Shown here one piece after another: positions 17,185 to 26,745 of a stretch of DNA of 64,000 bases. The stretch spans positions 85,898-149,897 of the forward strand of contig NZ_QZMT01000003.1 in the NCBI RefSeq assembly GCF_003932495.1. The letters run 5' to 3'. A program made the translations under genes and the position numbers. This DNA is from Guyparkeria sp. SCN-R1. Lineage in GTDB: Bacteria; Pseudomonadota; Gammaproteobacteria; Halothiobacillales; Halothiobacillaceae. The stretch's first letter is position 1. Every line of letters begins with the position of its first letter. The notes beneath the pieces are model-generated. The model did no database searches. It was not told the origin of the DNA and saw only the letters and a list, made by a program, of their open reading frames with translations.

Positions 17185-17991
17185 TCAGGTGATCGACAGT
17201 CGCCCCGCCAGCCGGCCCAGCCACGAGGCGGGGCGATCGGAGCGCGCGAGGATCAGACCGAGGTTGTCACCCGTCGCGCCACCGCGCTCGGCCCCGAGGG
17301 CGAGTCCTTCGTGCAGGGCGTCGAACAGGTCGGGCGCACGCAGCAGGCCGGCCAGTTCCGCGCGACTCAGGGTCTCCCAGATGCCGTCACTGCACAGCGC
17401 GAAGCCGTCACCGGGTCGCACGACGGCATAGCCATGCTCGACCTCGGGCGGTTCGCTGCCACCCAGCCCCCGTAGCAGCACGTGCTGGTCGGGGTCATGG
17501 GCCAGGTCGGCCTCGCGGATCTCGCCGCGATCGAGCTTGAGCCGGGCCAGGCTGTGGTCCCGGGTAACGCTCAGGCAGCGCCGGCCCCGGAAATGGTAGA
17601 GACGGCTGTCGCCGACATGGGCCCAGTAGGCCTGCCCGTCACGCAGCAAGAGCGCGACGATGGTGGAATGCGGCTCGGCGGCCACCCAGGCGTTGCGCCG
17701 GCGGATCTCGTCATGCGCCGCCTGGCAAAGGGTTTCGAGGAACAGCGCGCCGGGCTGGTCGCGCCAGGCCCGCTCGTCCCACAACTCGCGGGCGGCGTGG
17801 ATGACACCACCCGAGGCGAGCTCGCCGGCGCCGTCACCGCCCATGCCGTCGGCCAGCACCATCAGCGAGGTCGACTCGCGCGCGTCGTGCAGGCAGATCA
17901 GGTCATCCTGCTGCGAGGGCCGGCCGCCCGGCGCGCGGCCCCCGACCATGCCCGGGGCCTCGCGAATGTCGAACTCACCGTCCCTGTCCAT
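17185..17991 (-). CDS. PP2C-family Ser/Thr protein phosphatase
   Basis: 268 aa from the ATG at 17991 (AGGAG upstream; an in-frame GTG at 18045 is a weaker choice). Metal-dependent phosphatase: RPSQQDDL corresponds to the first metal-binding aspartates, VLADGMGGDGAGELAS is the central DGxGG motif, AHVGDSRLYHFRGRRC and SLTRDHS-like SVTRDHSLARL follow, and CSDGIWETLSRAEL and TGDNLGLILAR complete the metal site. It is the obvious antagonist of the Ser/Thr kinase 1.1 kb away. Confidence 0.94.
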   Translation of the reverse strand: MDRDGEFDIREAPGMVGGRAPGGRPSQQDDLICLHDARESTSLMVLADGMGGDGAGELASGGVIHAARELWDERAWRDQPGALFLETLCQAAHDEIRRRNAWVAAEPHSTIVALLLRDGQAYWAHVGDSRLYHFRGRRCLSVTRDHSLARLKLDRGEIREADLAHDPDQHVLLRGLGGSEPPEVEHGYAVVRPGDGFALCSDGIWETLSRAELAGLLRAPDLFDALHEGLALGAERGGATGDNLGLILARSDRPASWLGRLAGRLSIT

Positions 17992-18132
17992 GCCTGCGAG
18001 CGCTCCTGGTTCGCCTGTCCCGTGTGCCAGCCGGCAGTCCGCCACCGGCCGCGATCGACATCACCTCGATCGGTCGGGGCAGTATAGACCCGCCACCAAC
18101 GACCCGGAAACGGATTCAGACCTCTTCCTTGG

Positions 18133-20049
<1,917 letters not shown>

Positions 20050-20155
20050 GTGGTCTCCAATCGGAATCGACGCCGTAAAGATTGGCGGCGCCGCAAATGA
20101 GCGTGGCAAGGGGCGCCGAGAGATCGAAACCCCTCAAAGCGCCCCGGCATGACAA

Positions 20156-20396
20156 CGGAGGGCGGATTACCCCTTGTGCCTTGCCTCGCGAGCGAGGGGT
20201 TGCAGGGTCTGGCCGGCATGGACGCCGGCCAGAGGTTCGTCGCGACAGGATGTCGCGACGAACCGACCCGTCCGCAATCCCTCGTTCGCGAGGCTGATCG
20301 TCGCGGATGGAATCCGCGGCGATCAGGCCCGCAGGGCCAAGGCACCGGGGTGTCTTCTTTTCGTCGGTTTTCTTGGACAAGCAAGAAAATCGACTC
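20156..20396 (+). repeat. Structured dispersed repeat, copy 1
   Basis: Starts CGGAGGG and contains CTTGCCTCGCGAGCG, the hairpin CTGGCCGGC-atggac-GCCGGCCAG (20210-20232), the hairpin TTCGTCGCGACAGGATGTCG with its CGACGAA end (20236-20262), a GCGGATGGAATCCGC hairpin and a distal segment CGCAGGGCCAAGGCAC ... TCTTGGACAAGCAAGAAAA. An inverted copy lies at 20561-20797. The order of blocks is the same while the hairpin stems differ in sequence, as in structure-conserved intergenic repeats. Confidence 0.7.
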
Positions 20397-20560
20397 GCGC
20401 GCTACCAACGCGGTCACGCTCAAAGCACCCATCTAACAAGGCGCGCGAAACCTGGCTAACCGCCTATTCGACGCCGCAACCTCACGATCAGGTCAACGCG
20501 GGTCGTTTTCGCACGCCTGGCAGGGCTTGCCAACTGACTCACCACCCGGTGCCGGGCGTG

Positions 20561-20797
20561 CGAGCCCCTTTTCTTGCTTGCCCAAGAAAAGGGGCGAAAA
20601 GAAGGGCACCCTGTGTCTTGGTCCTGCGGACCCGGGAGCCTCACAAGGAGGCTCCCGGCCTCGCAAGCGCCGAGCGGCTATCCGGGTCCGGTTCGACGCG
20701 ACTTCCTGTCGCGGCGAACCTCGAAGCGACGTCCCTGTCGCTTCGCCCCGGCCGCCCGACGCTCGCGAGGCAAGACACCAAGGGGAACATCCCTCCG
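20561..20797 (-). repeat. Structured dispersed repeat, copy 2 (inverted)
   Basis: Read on the minus strand: CGGAGGG, CCCCTTGGTGTCTTGCCTCG, the hairpin CGAAGCGAC-agggac-GTCGCTTCG (20722-20745), a TTCGCCGCGACAGGAAGTCG block, the hairpin CGGGAGCCTCCTTGTGAGGC with TCCCG (20632-20656), then CGCAGGACCAAGACACAGGG and CCCCTTTTCTTGGGCAAGCA to the end. Block order matches copy 1. It is placed upstream of yheS, tail-to-tail with copy 1. Confidence 0.7.
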
Positions 20798-20854
20798 ATT
20801 CGCCTCGGTAGATCAAGTCATCGACCCGACCAACAAAACTTCGTGCCCAAAACC

Positions 20855-20888
20855 AAAAAGGCCGGGACCCCAAACGGGGCCCCGGCCG
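20855..20888 (-). terminator. Terminator after tRNA-Pro
   Basis: On the minus strand, GGCCGGGGCCCCG-TTT-GGGGTCCCGGCC forms a very stable hairpin followed by TTTTTGG. It sits 8 bp beyond the tRNA 3' end. Confidence 0.88.
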
Positions 20889-20895
20889 GGGAATT

Positions 20896-20972
20896 TGGTC
20901 GGAGTGGCAGGATTCGAACCTACGACCCCTACGTCCCGAACGTAGTGCTCTACCAGGCTGAGCTACACTCCG
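20896..20972 (-). tRNA. tRNA-Pro, anticodon CGG
   Basis: 77 nt cloverleaf read on the minus strand. Acceptor CGGAGTG pairs with CACTCCG, D arm GCTCAGCCTGGTAGAGC, anticodon stem CTACG/CGTAG around loop TTCGGGA (anticodon CGG), T arm with GGTTCGAATCC, and an encoded ACCA end. It reads proline codon CCG, which is frequent in this GC-rich genome. It is 23 bp downstream of ispB on the same strand. Confidence 0.98.
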
Positions 20973-20995
20973 AAAGACCGTCGACGCCTGAGACG

Positions 20996-21979
20996 TCAGT
21001 GGTCGCGCTGAACGCTGATGTCCGCCAGGGCGGCCATCGCTCGGGAATAGTCACTGTCGGGCAGAACCCCCAGTGCCTGCTTGGCCGCATCGGCCTCGCG
21101 TTCAGCGAGCGCCGAAGTATACGAGAGTGCGTCGGTCCGTTCAACTACTTCGAGCACCTCGTCGATCCGATCGGCCGACTGCGACTCGATCGCCTCGCGC
21201 ACCAACTCGGCGCTGGCCGCGTCCGCCCGCGCCATGGCGATGATCAGGGGCAGGGTGGGCTTGCCCTCGGCGAGGTCGTCACCGACGTGTTTGCCGGTCT
21301 GCGCCTCGTCGCCGCGGTAGTCGAGTACGTCGTCGATCAGCTGGAAGGCCACACCCAGTCGATAGCCGTAGTCGCCCAGCGCCCGCTCGGTGACCTCGTC
21401 GCGGTCGTCGAGCACGGCGGCGAGACGGCAAGCGGCCTCGAACAGGGTGGCCGTCTTGCGCCCGATCACGTCCATGTACAGCGCCTCGGAGACCGTCGCG
21501 TCGCCGATGTTCATCAGCTGCATCACCTCGCCCTCGGCGATGCGGTTGGTGGCATCGGCAAGAATGCTCATCACGCGCGGTCGCTCGACCTCGACCATCA
21601 TCTGGAAGGCGCGCGAGTAGAGGAAATCGCCGGTGAGCACCGAGGCGGCGTTGCCGAAGCGGGCATTGGCGGTATCGCGGCCACGCCGCAGCGTCGACTC
21701 GTCGACCACGTCGTCGTGCAGCAGGGTCGCGGTGTGAATGAACTCCACCACGGCCGCCATCTGCGCCGAACCCGGCAGGTCCGCCCCCTCGCCGCGCAAT
21801 GCCCGACTGGCGAGCATGTGCAGCAACGGGCGGAAGCGCTTGCCGCCGGAGTGGACGATGTAGCTGCCCAGCTGGTTGATCAGGGCGACGTCCGAGCCGA
21901 GCCGATGCATGATCACGCGGTCGACGGCCTGCATGTCGTCGGCCATCAATGCGCGGATCTCGTTCAACTGCATGCTCAT
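20996..21979 (-). CDS. ispB: Polyprenyl diphosphate synthase (octaprenyl type)
   Basis: 327 aa trans-prenyltransferase that makes the ubiquinone side chain. First aspartate-rich motif TATLLHDDVVDESTLRRG, GKRFRP for IPP binding near the start, second aspartate-rich motif FQLIDDVLDYRGD, and GKHVGDDLAEGKPTLPLI. Small residues before the first motif (VVEFIHTATLLHDD) agree with long-chain products; octaprenyl is the gammaproteobacterial norm but is not proved by sequence. The usual neighbours rplU and rpmA are not present. Confidence 0.94.
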   Translation of the reverse strand: MSMQLNEIRALMADDMQAVDRVIMHRLGSDVALINQLGSYIVHSGGKRFRPLLHMLASRALRGEGADLPGSAQMAAVVEFIHTATLLHDDVVDESTLRRGRDTANARFGNAASVLTGDFLYSRAFQMMVEVERPRVMSILADATNRIAEGEVMQLMNIGDATVSEALYMDVIGRKTATLFEAACRLAAVLDDRDEVTERALGDYGYRLGVAFQLIDDVLDYRGDEAQTGKHVGDDLAEGKPTLPLIIAMARADAASAELVREAIESQSADRIDEVLEVVERTDALSYTSALAEREADAAKQALGVLPDSDYSRAMAALADISVQRDH

Positions 21980-22043
21980 CGTCTCGCTGTTCGCTCGGTA
22001 GTTGGGGATGCCCGACGGGCCGCCGCCAACCTTACACCAAGGC

Positions 22044-22061
22044 CCGGTAGGCGACTACCGG
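22044..22061 (-). terminator. Short hairpin at the end of batD
   Basis: CCGGTAG-GCGA-CTACCGG overlaps the batD stop codon (22055-22057). There is no T run, so it may be an attenuator or RNA stabiliser between batD and ispB rather than a full terminator. Confidence 0.4.
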
Positions 22062-23431
22062 AACCACCCAGCCGGCAGGGATCGGGCCAGGGTCTCGCGC
22101 GACGCCCGGAATGCCTCCTCGTCGGCTTCGTCACCGGCAAAGCGCAGGCGCTCAAGGGTCGAACGCGCCTCCAGCCACTCCGTTGGTGCCCCGCGCGCCA
22201 GCAACGCCGAGCGCACCGAGCTCACCATCGGCTGAGGCAAGGCGGCCAGCACGCGACCCAACCGCTCACGCAGGGCCTGCGGATCCGCGGCCGAGCGCAA
22301 TTCCTGCTGGGCGCGGCGCCAGTCGCGGCGGGCACTCCACCAACGCCATCCCGCCCGAGCGATCAGCCCCAGCAGCACCAGGCCGACCAGACCGGCGAGC
22401 ACCCAGGGCAAGGCGGCACGGATGGCATCGAGCCGCTGCTCGGCCGGCTCGGCCTGCCAACGGACCGTTTGGGCCTCGCTGCGAGCGAAACCGATCGTCG
22501 TTCCCGGCTTGTCGGCCGCCGGGTCGATGTAGGGCAGCTCGACTGCCGGCAAGCGGGCCTTGCGGGCGCCATCGCCGCCGCCCGTCACCGCCGGCAGGAT
22601 CGAGAACCGCACCTCCCAGGCATCGGCCAACGGCCCCATCGATTCCGCCCGCGCCTGGTCGGGGGCCGGACGAATCGCCGGCTCGTCGATGCGCAGGCCC
22701 GTCGGGGCAATCAGCTGCGCCCGCAGCAGTTGCTCGAGCGCCTTCTCGGAGAGGCCCTCGCCGAACACCACGAAACGCCATTCACCCGGTTCGCCGGCAA
22801 CCAGCTCACCGACCTGCATCTCCCGCAGTTCCAACGCCGGCGTAACCGGCAGGTATTCGGGCAGGTGGGCAGGCAACGGCTCGACCGCTAGGCGCCGGGC
22901 GACCGGCACCCAGGCAAATTCACTCTGGGCCGTGCCGACCACATCGAAATCGATACGCTGGAATTCGAGCGTCACCTCGCCGCCACGCAGCGCCTGCACG
23001 GCCCAGCGGTAGTGACGCCGGACCACGCGCCGCCCGTCGATCTCGACGGTGTCCTGCGTCGCAGCCAGCACCTGCGTGTCGATACCCTGACCCTCCGGGC
23101 GATGCACCTCCACGCCACGCAACTGCCGGGCCGGGTCGAGGATGGTCTGCGTGACCAGGAAAGTCTGGCGCTGCACCGGATCGATCGCGGCCACCTCGGT
23201 CTCGACGATCACCCCGCGCGGCGCACGCCCCGCGCCGTCCTGGCTGACCCGCTCGGTTATCGCCGGGAGCGGGTCGATCGGCCCCAGTTCCGCCTGTTCG
23301 GCAAAGCCGTCACGGTCCCGATCGCGATCCGGTCGCGGGATGTCCGCGATAGCCGGTAGCGTTCCGCCCACGGCGAGCAGGGCCGCCAGCAATGGCGCCG
23401 AGAACCGGCGTGCGATTCGCATTGCGCTCAT
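22055..23431 (-). CDS. BatD-like membrane protein
   Basis: 458 aa. N-terminal signal peptide (RRFSAPLLAALLAVGGTLPAIA), a calcium-loop-like DRDRDGFAEQ segment, a long periplasmic beta-rich region with oxygen-tolerance (BatD) features, and one membrane helix near residue 345-365 (LPWVLAGLVGLVLLGLIARAG) followed by a cytoplasmic helical tail. It is the last gene of the MoxR/Bat string, overlapping the preceding gene by 4 bp. Bat proteins are linked to MoxR-ATPase-dependent maturation or stress tolerance; the target is not known. Confidence 0.85.
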   Translation of the reverse strand: MSAMRIARRFSAPLLAALLAVGGTLPAIADIPRPDRDRDRDGFAEQAELGPIDPLPAITERVSQDGAGRAPRGVIVETEVAAIDPVQRQTFLVTQTILDPARQLRGVEVHRPEGQGIDTQVLAATQDTVEIDGRRVVRRHYRWAVQALRGGEVTLEFQRIDFDVVGTAQSEFAWVPVARRLAVEPLPAHLPEYLPVTPALELREMQVGELVAGEPGEWRFVVFGEGLSEKALEQLLRAQLIAPTGLRIDEPAIRPAPDQARAESMGPLADAWEVRFSILPAVTGGGDGARKARLPAVELPYIDPAADKPGTTIGFARSEAQTVRWQAEPAEQRLDAIRAALPWVLAGLVGLVLLGLIARAGWRWWSARRDWRRAQQELRSAADPQALRERLGRVLAALPQPMVSSVRSALLARGAPTEWLEARSTLERLRFAGDEADEEAFRASRETLARSLPAGWFR

Positions 23432-25266
23432 TGCCCTGCCTCCGTCTCGTCACCGGCCAGTCCCTGACGGACCACCGACTTGTAGGGCTGCTGGCGGAGC
23501 AGGCCGTCGATCGGCGGGACAGGGCGATCCTCGATGCGCTCGAGCTTTTTGCGCGCGCCACCGAGCAGGCCCTCGTCGAGCGCGAAGGCCTCGCCCTCAT
23601 CCGGTGCCTGATCGGCCACCGCACCGCCCTGGCCGCTGCCCTCGGCCTCGAGCATCTCCTCGGCCATTTCCGCACCGTCGTCCTCGACGATCTCGCGGCG
23701 CAGCTGCGATTCGTAACCCTGGAATTCCGGCGTTGGCTCGAGGGACTCCTCCTGGGCCCCGCCGCGCAACGCCTCGACCAGATCCCGGTTGGTACGGGCA
23801 TCGTCATGCTCCGGATCAATCCTCAGCGCGGCATCGAAGGCATCCACCGCCCCGCCATAACGACGGGCGAGCGTCAGGGCATTGCCCAGATTGAACAGCG
23901 CCAGCAACCGTTGCTGATCGGTGTCGGCCAACCAGGACGCCGCCTGCAGGCGCTCGACGGCGTGCGGGTAGTCGGCGCGACGAAACGCCGCCATCCCGCT
24001 GCCCAGACGGGCGTTGAATCCCGCCACGCGATCGAACTCGCTCTGCGCACGAGCAAACTCGCCGGCCTCGAATGCCTGCCAAGCCTGTTCGAGATGGGTC
24101 TCGCGCTCCGACTCGTCGATCAGCGGGGAGGCCCCGGCGATCGTGAACACCACCGGGGTGAACACGGCGAACAGCACTACCAGCCCAAACCGCCAGCCAC
24201 GCCCCCGCCCGGGCGTCGCGCCCCACTCGAGCACCAGGTGGATGATCAACGCGACCATCGCCACCCACAGGGCCAGCACCGCCACCGAGCGATAGCCGTC
24301 GACGGTCTCGGCCGAACGGGCAGGCGCGGGCAGGGCGTCGATACGTTCGCGCAGGAAGGCGACGTCGTCCTGCAACACGCCGGTCCGCCGCGCCTCGCCG
24401 CCGGCAAGCTCGGCCAGTTCGGTGACGCGCTCGAAGGCAGGCTCGGAAACGATCACCTCGTTGTCGTCATTGCGCCGCGGCTGGCCATCCTTGAACAAGG
24501 GCGTGCGCTCGCGCGCCATGCTCAGGGCGAACAGCGGAATGCCACGCTCGGCCAGGTCCTCGGCGCCCGCCAGAACGCGGCTGCCGAGCTCGCCGCCGAA
24601 CTGTCGGCCGTCGGCCGAGGTCAGCCAGATCACCGCCCCGCCCTCCAGTGCCTGCATCTCGGCGGCCAGGGAGAAGGCTCGATCCGGGCGCGCGACCAGG
24701 CGATCATCCACCAGGCCGGGCAGATGACCGGCGTAGAACTCAAGCAGGTTGGCATCCGGTCCCGGCGGCAGCATCACGCCGGCGGTATCCACCGAGCGCA
24801 ACAGGCCCATGGGCCGCCCCGACTGCGACTCGGCCAGCAACTCGATCAGCAGCACCGCGCGCTCGATGCGGTTGGGTTCGACATCCCGGCCGGTCATGGC
24901 GGCGGTGCCGTCGACCACGAACAGCAGCGGGGCCCGGACCTCTTCCTGCGATTCGCGATCCTGCGCCACGCGCGGGTCGGCCAGTGCCAGGACGGCAAAC
25001 AGCCAGAACAGCACCCACAACAGACGGGCGGCCAAGGCACCCCCCTTGCGACGACGCCCGCCACTGGTCGTGCCGGCAAAGGCCCAGTCGTGCAGTTCCG
25101 GGTCGGCGTAGGCATCCAGCCGAGCGCGCCGCTGTTGACGCCACAACGCCAACGCGAGCGGCAAGACGAGCAACCATAGCGCCTCCGGCCGGGCCAGCAC
25201 GGGCCAGGTCTCGGCACCGAGCAACAGCTGCCAGAGGTCGATCAGGCTGTAGCGGGAACCGTCCAT
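23428..25266 (-). CDS. BatB/BatC-type VWA plus TPR membrane protein
   Basis: 612 aa from the ATG at 25266 (GAGGTG upstream; a GTG two codons earlier is also possible). Membrane helices near residues 28-45 and 80-100, then a von Willebrand A domain (APLLFVVDGTAAM ... NRIERAVLLIELL), another membrane helix pair (VAVLALWVAMVALIIHLV, FGLVVLFAVFTPVVFTIAG), and TPR repeats (AWQAFEAGEFARAQSEFDRV, LLALFNLGNALTLARRYGGA, AFDAALRIDPEHDDARTNRD). So BatB and BatC are fused. The MIDAS DxSxS reads DGTAA, so metal binding is doubtful. The acidic C-terminus is low complexity. Confidence 0.88.
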   Translation of the reverse strand: MDGSRYSLIDLWQLLLGAETWPVLARPEALWLLVLPLALALWRQQRRARLDAYADPELHDWAFAGTTSGGRRRKGGALAARLLWVLFWLFAVLALADPRVAQDRESQEEVRAPLLFVVDGTAAMTGRDVEPNRIERAVLLIELLAESQSGRPMGLLRSVDTAGVMLPPGPDANLLEFYAGHLPGLVDDRLVARPDRAFSLAAEMQALEGGAVIWLTSADGRQFGGELGSRVLAGAEDLAERGIPLFALSMARERTPLFKDGQPRRNDDNEVIVSEPAFERVTELAELAGGEARRTGVLQDDVAFLRERIDALPAPARSAETVDGYRSVAVLALWVAMVALIIHLVLEWGATPGRGRGWRFGLVVLFAVFTPVVFTIAGASPLIDESERETHLEQAWQAFEAGEFARAQSEFDRVAGFNARLGSGMAAFRRADYPHAVERLQAASWLADTDQQRLLALFNLGNALTLARRYGGAVDAFDAALRIDPEHDDARTNRDLVEALRGGAQEESLEPTPEFQGYESQLRREIVEDDGAEMAEEMLEAEGSGQGGAVADQAPDEGEAFALDEGLLGGARKKLERIEDRPVPPIDGLLRQQPYKSVVRQGLAGDETEAGQ

Positions 25267-25273
25267 TCGCACC

Positions 25274-26230
25274 TCAGGCCGTCAACCGGACTTTCAGGAA
25301 CTGGGCGACGAGCAGCACGGCAAGCCCCAGTGCCAGGAACCAGCCCAGCAGGGAATGACGCTCCCGGCGGGTGTCCTGGGCCTCCGCCTTCGGCTCGTGC
25401 CGCTCGATGACGTCGGTAACCGACAGCAGGGCCTCGCGATCACCGGCGGCAATCGCCTCGCCACCGGACAGTCGTGCCAGATCCTCAAGGGTCGGGTCAC
25501 CGCTTGCCGGGCCGGCACCGCCGGGGGCGAGATTGATGGTGAACAGCTCGATGTTCTCGGCGCGCGCCAGGGTCAGGGCCTCGGCCGGGCTCATCTCGCC
25601 GCCGGTATTGACCCCATCAGTCCAGACCAGCAACTGCGGTGGCGCCTCGCCACGCTCGCGGCGCTCGGCGATCGATTCCATCGCCACGGCCAGGCCGTCG
25701 CCCAGCGCGGTGGCGCTGCCGTCGAGACCCGGTTCGAGCTGCTCGATCCAGAAACGCAGCGCGCCGTGATCGTCGGTCTCGGGCACCAGCGTGCCGGCCG
25801 AGTCGGTTACCACCATCAGGGAAAAGCGATCCTGCGGGTGGGCGGCGATGAATGCGTCCAGTGCCTCGCGCATCACGCCCATGCGCGAGACCGGCTGCCC
25901 CTCGGCGTCGCGGAAATCGCGGGTCGACATGCTGGGACTGGCGTCCACCAGCAGCACGATCGACCGGGCCGGCTCGTCGACCTGCAGCGACTCGCCCACC
26001 CAGACCGGGCGGGCCAGCGCCACGACCAGGCTGGCCAACGCGAGCAACAGCAGGGCCAGCAACCAGCGCTGCCCGCCACGGGGGCCACCCTCGGCCGGAT
26101 CGCGCCCAAGCGCCGGATGGCGCAACAGGCGCGAGGGTGCGCGATCACGCACCCGGCGCGCCCAGGCCGGGTAAATCAGCGGCAGGGCGACCAGCAGCAA
26201 CAAGACCCAGGGCGAATCGAAGCCGATCAT
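25274..26230 (-). CDS. BatA-type VWA membrane protein
   Basis: 318 aa from MIGFDSPW at 26230, whose ATG overlaps the preceding stop (ATGA). Membrane helices at about 6-24 (PWVLLLLVALPLIYPAWA), 57-77 (LLALLLLALASLVVALARPVW) and at the C-terminus (LLGWFLALGLAVLLVAQFL). Between them lies a VWA domain with an intact MIDAS (VLLVDASPSMSTRDF, then GSATALGDGLAVA and WTDGVNTGG). It is the only VWA protein of this operon with a complete metal site. Confidence 0.92.
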   Translation of the reverse strand: MIGFDSPWVLLLLVALPLIYPAWARRVRDRAPSRLLRHPALGRDPAEGGPRGGQRWLLALLLLALASLVVALARPVWVGESLQVDEPARSIVLLVDASPSMSTRDFRDAEGQPVSRMGVMREALDAFIAAHPQDRFSLMVVTDSAGTLVPETDDHGALRFWIEQLEPGLDGSATALGDGLAVAMESIAERRERGEAPPQLLVWTDGVNTGGEMSPAEALTLARAENIELFTINLAPGGAGPASGDPTLEDLARLSGGEAIAAGDREALLSVTDVIERHEPKAEAQDTRRERHSLLGWFLALGLAVLLVAQFLKVRLTA

Positions 26231-26745
26231 GCCGTCGGCCTCCGCCACAGCGCGCGGCGCATCGCGCGCAGTCGTTCGACGACCGCCGTCCGCCAGGAGT
26301 CGGGGGCCGGCCTCGAATGTACCGACTGCCGACCGAAGCGGGCGTGATCGATCTCACGCACCCAGGCGGACCACGGCTCGGCCAGCCGCTCGCGCCACGG
26401 GGCCCGGCCGCCGTGCTGCCAACGGCCAATCGCCCGGATCACCTCATCCTGCAGCGCGCGCTCTCCGGCCGCATCGATGACGCGCGCCGACTGGCGCTCC
26501 AGCTGCCACAGGGCCCACCACAAACGCAGATCACCCCGATGGCGCCAGAGCCACCAGCCGGCCAGCAACAGTAGCGCGATGGCCACAACCATCAGCCACG
26601 CCAACGAGCCCTCGTCGGCAGGCGCCGATGCATCGCCGGCACGTTGCACCAGCCAGGGAGCGGTGTAGATATCGACCAATCCCTCGGGCGCCTGCTCGGG
26701 CAGGCCGCCGCTGGGGTGCGCCCAATCGCGGTAGCCTTCACTCAT
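26227..26745 (-). CDS. DUF4381 membrane protein
   Basis: 172 aa from MSEGYRDW at 26745, overlapping the DUF58 stop by ATGA. One membrane helix (LAWLMVVAIALLLLAGWWLW, about 50-70) followed by a basic, tryptophan-rich cytoplasmic domain (LWWALWQLERQSARVID, WVREIDHARFGRQ). This is the DUF4381 family, found between DUF58 and batA genes in MoxR/Bat operons. Function unknown. Confidence 0.85.
   Translation of the reverse strand: MSEGYRDWAHPSGGLPEQAPEGLVDIYTAPWLVQRAGDASAPADEGSLAWLMVVAIALLLLAGWWLWRHRGDLRLWWALWQLERQSARVIDAAGERALQDEVIRAIGRWQHGGRAPWRERLAEPWSAWVREIDHARFGRQSVHSRPAPDSWRTAVVERLRAMRRALWRRPTA

Larger units (their letters stand above)
20050..20895. other. Non-coding stretch between yheS and tRNA-Pro
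   Basis: 846 bp without a credible gene. Both strands carry open frames here, but they are explained by the repeat copies, not by selection on protein. It holds the two inverted repeat copies listed separately, a spacer at 20397-20560 in which I see no gene, and the tRNA terminator. Any promoter for yheS should lie in the first 100 bp; none is convincing. Confidence 0.7.

Noticed and set aside
20156..20797. CRISPR array
   Set aside because: There are only two long inverted copies with internal hairpins, no regular short direct repeats with spacers, and no cas genes.
20493..20873. A 126-codon minus-strand protein ending in ...LGKQEKGLARP...
   Set aside because: It is entirely within the repeat copy and its neighbours; similar peptides arise wherever this repeat is read.
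20174..22891. A 905-codon plus-strand open frame through the repeat region, tRNA-Pro, ispB and part of batD
   Set aside because: It runs antisense to ispB and a tRNA and through structured repeats; no coherent protein family is visible.
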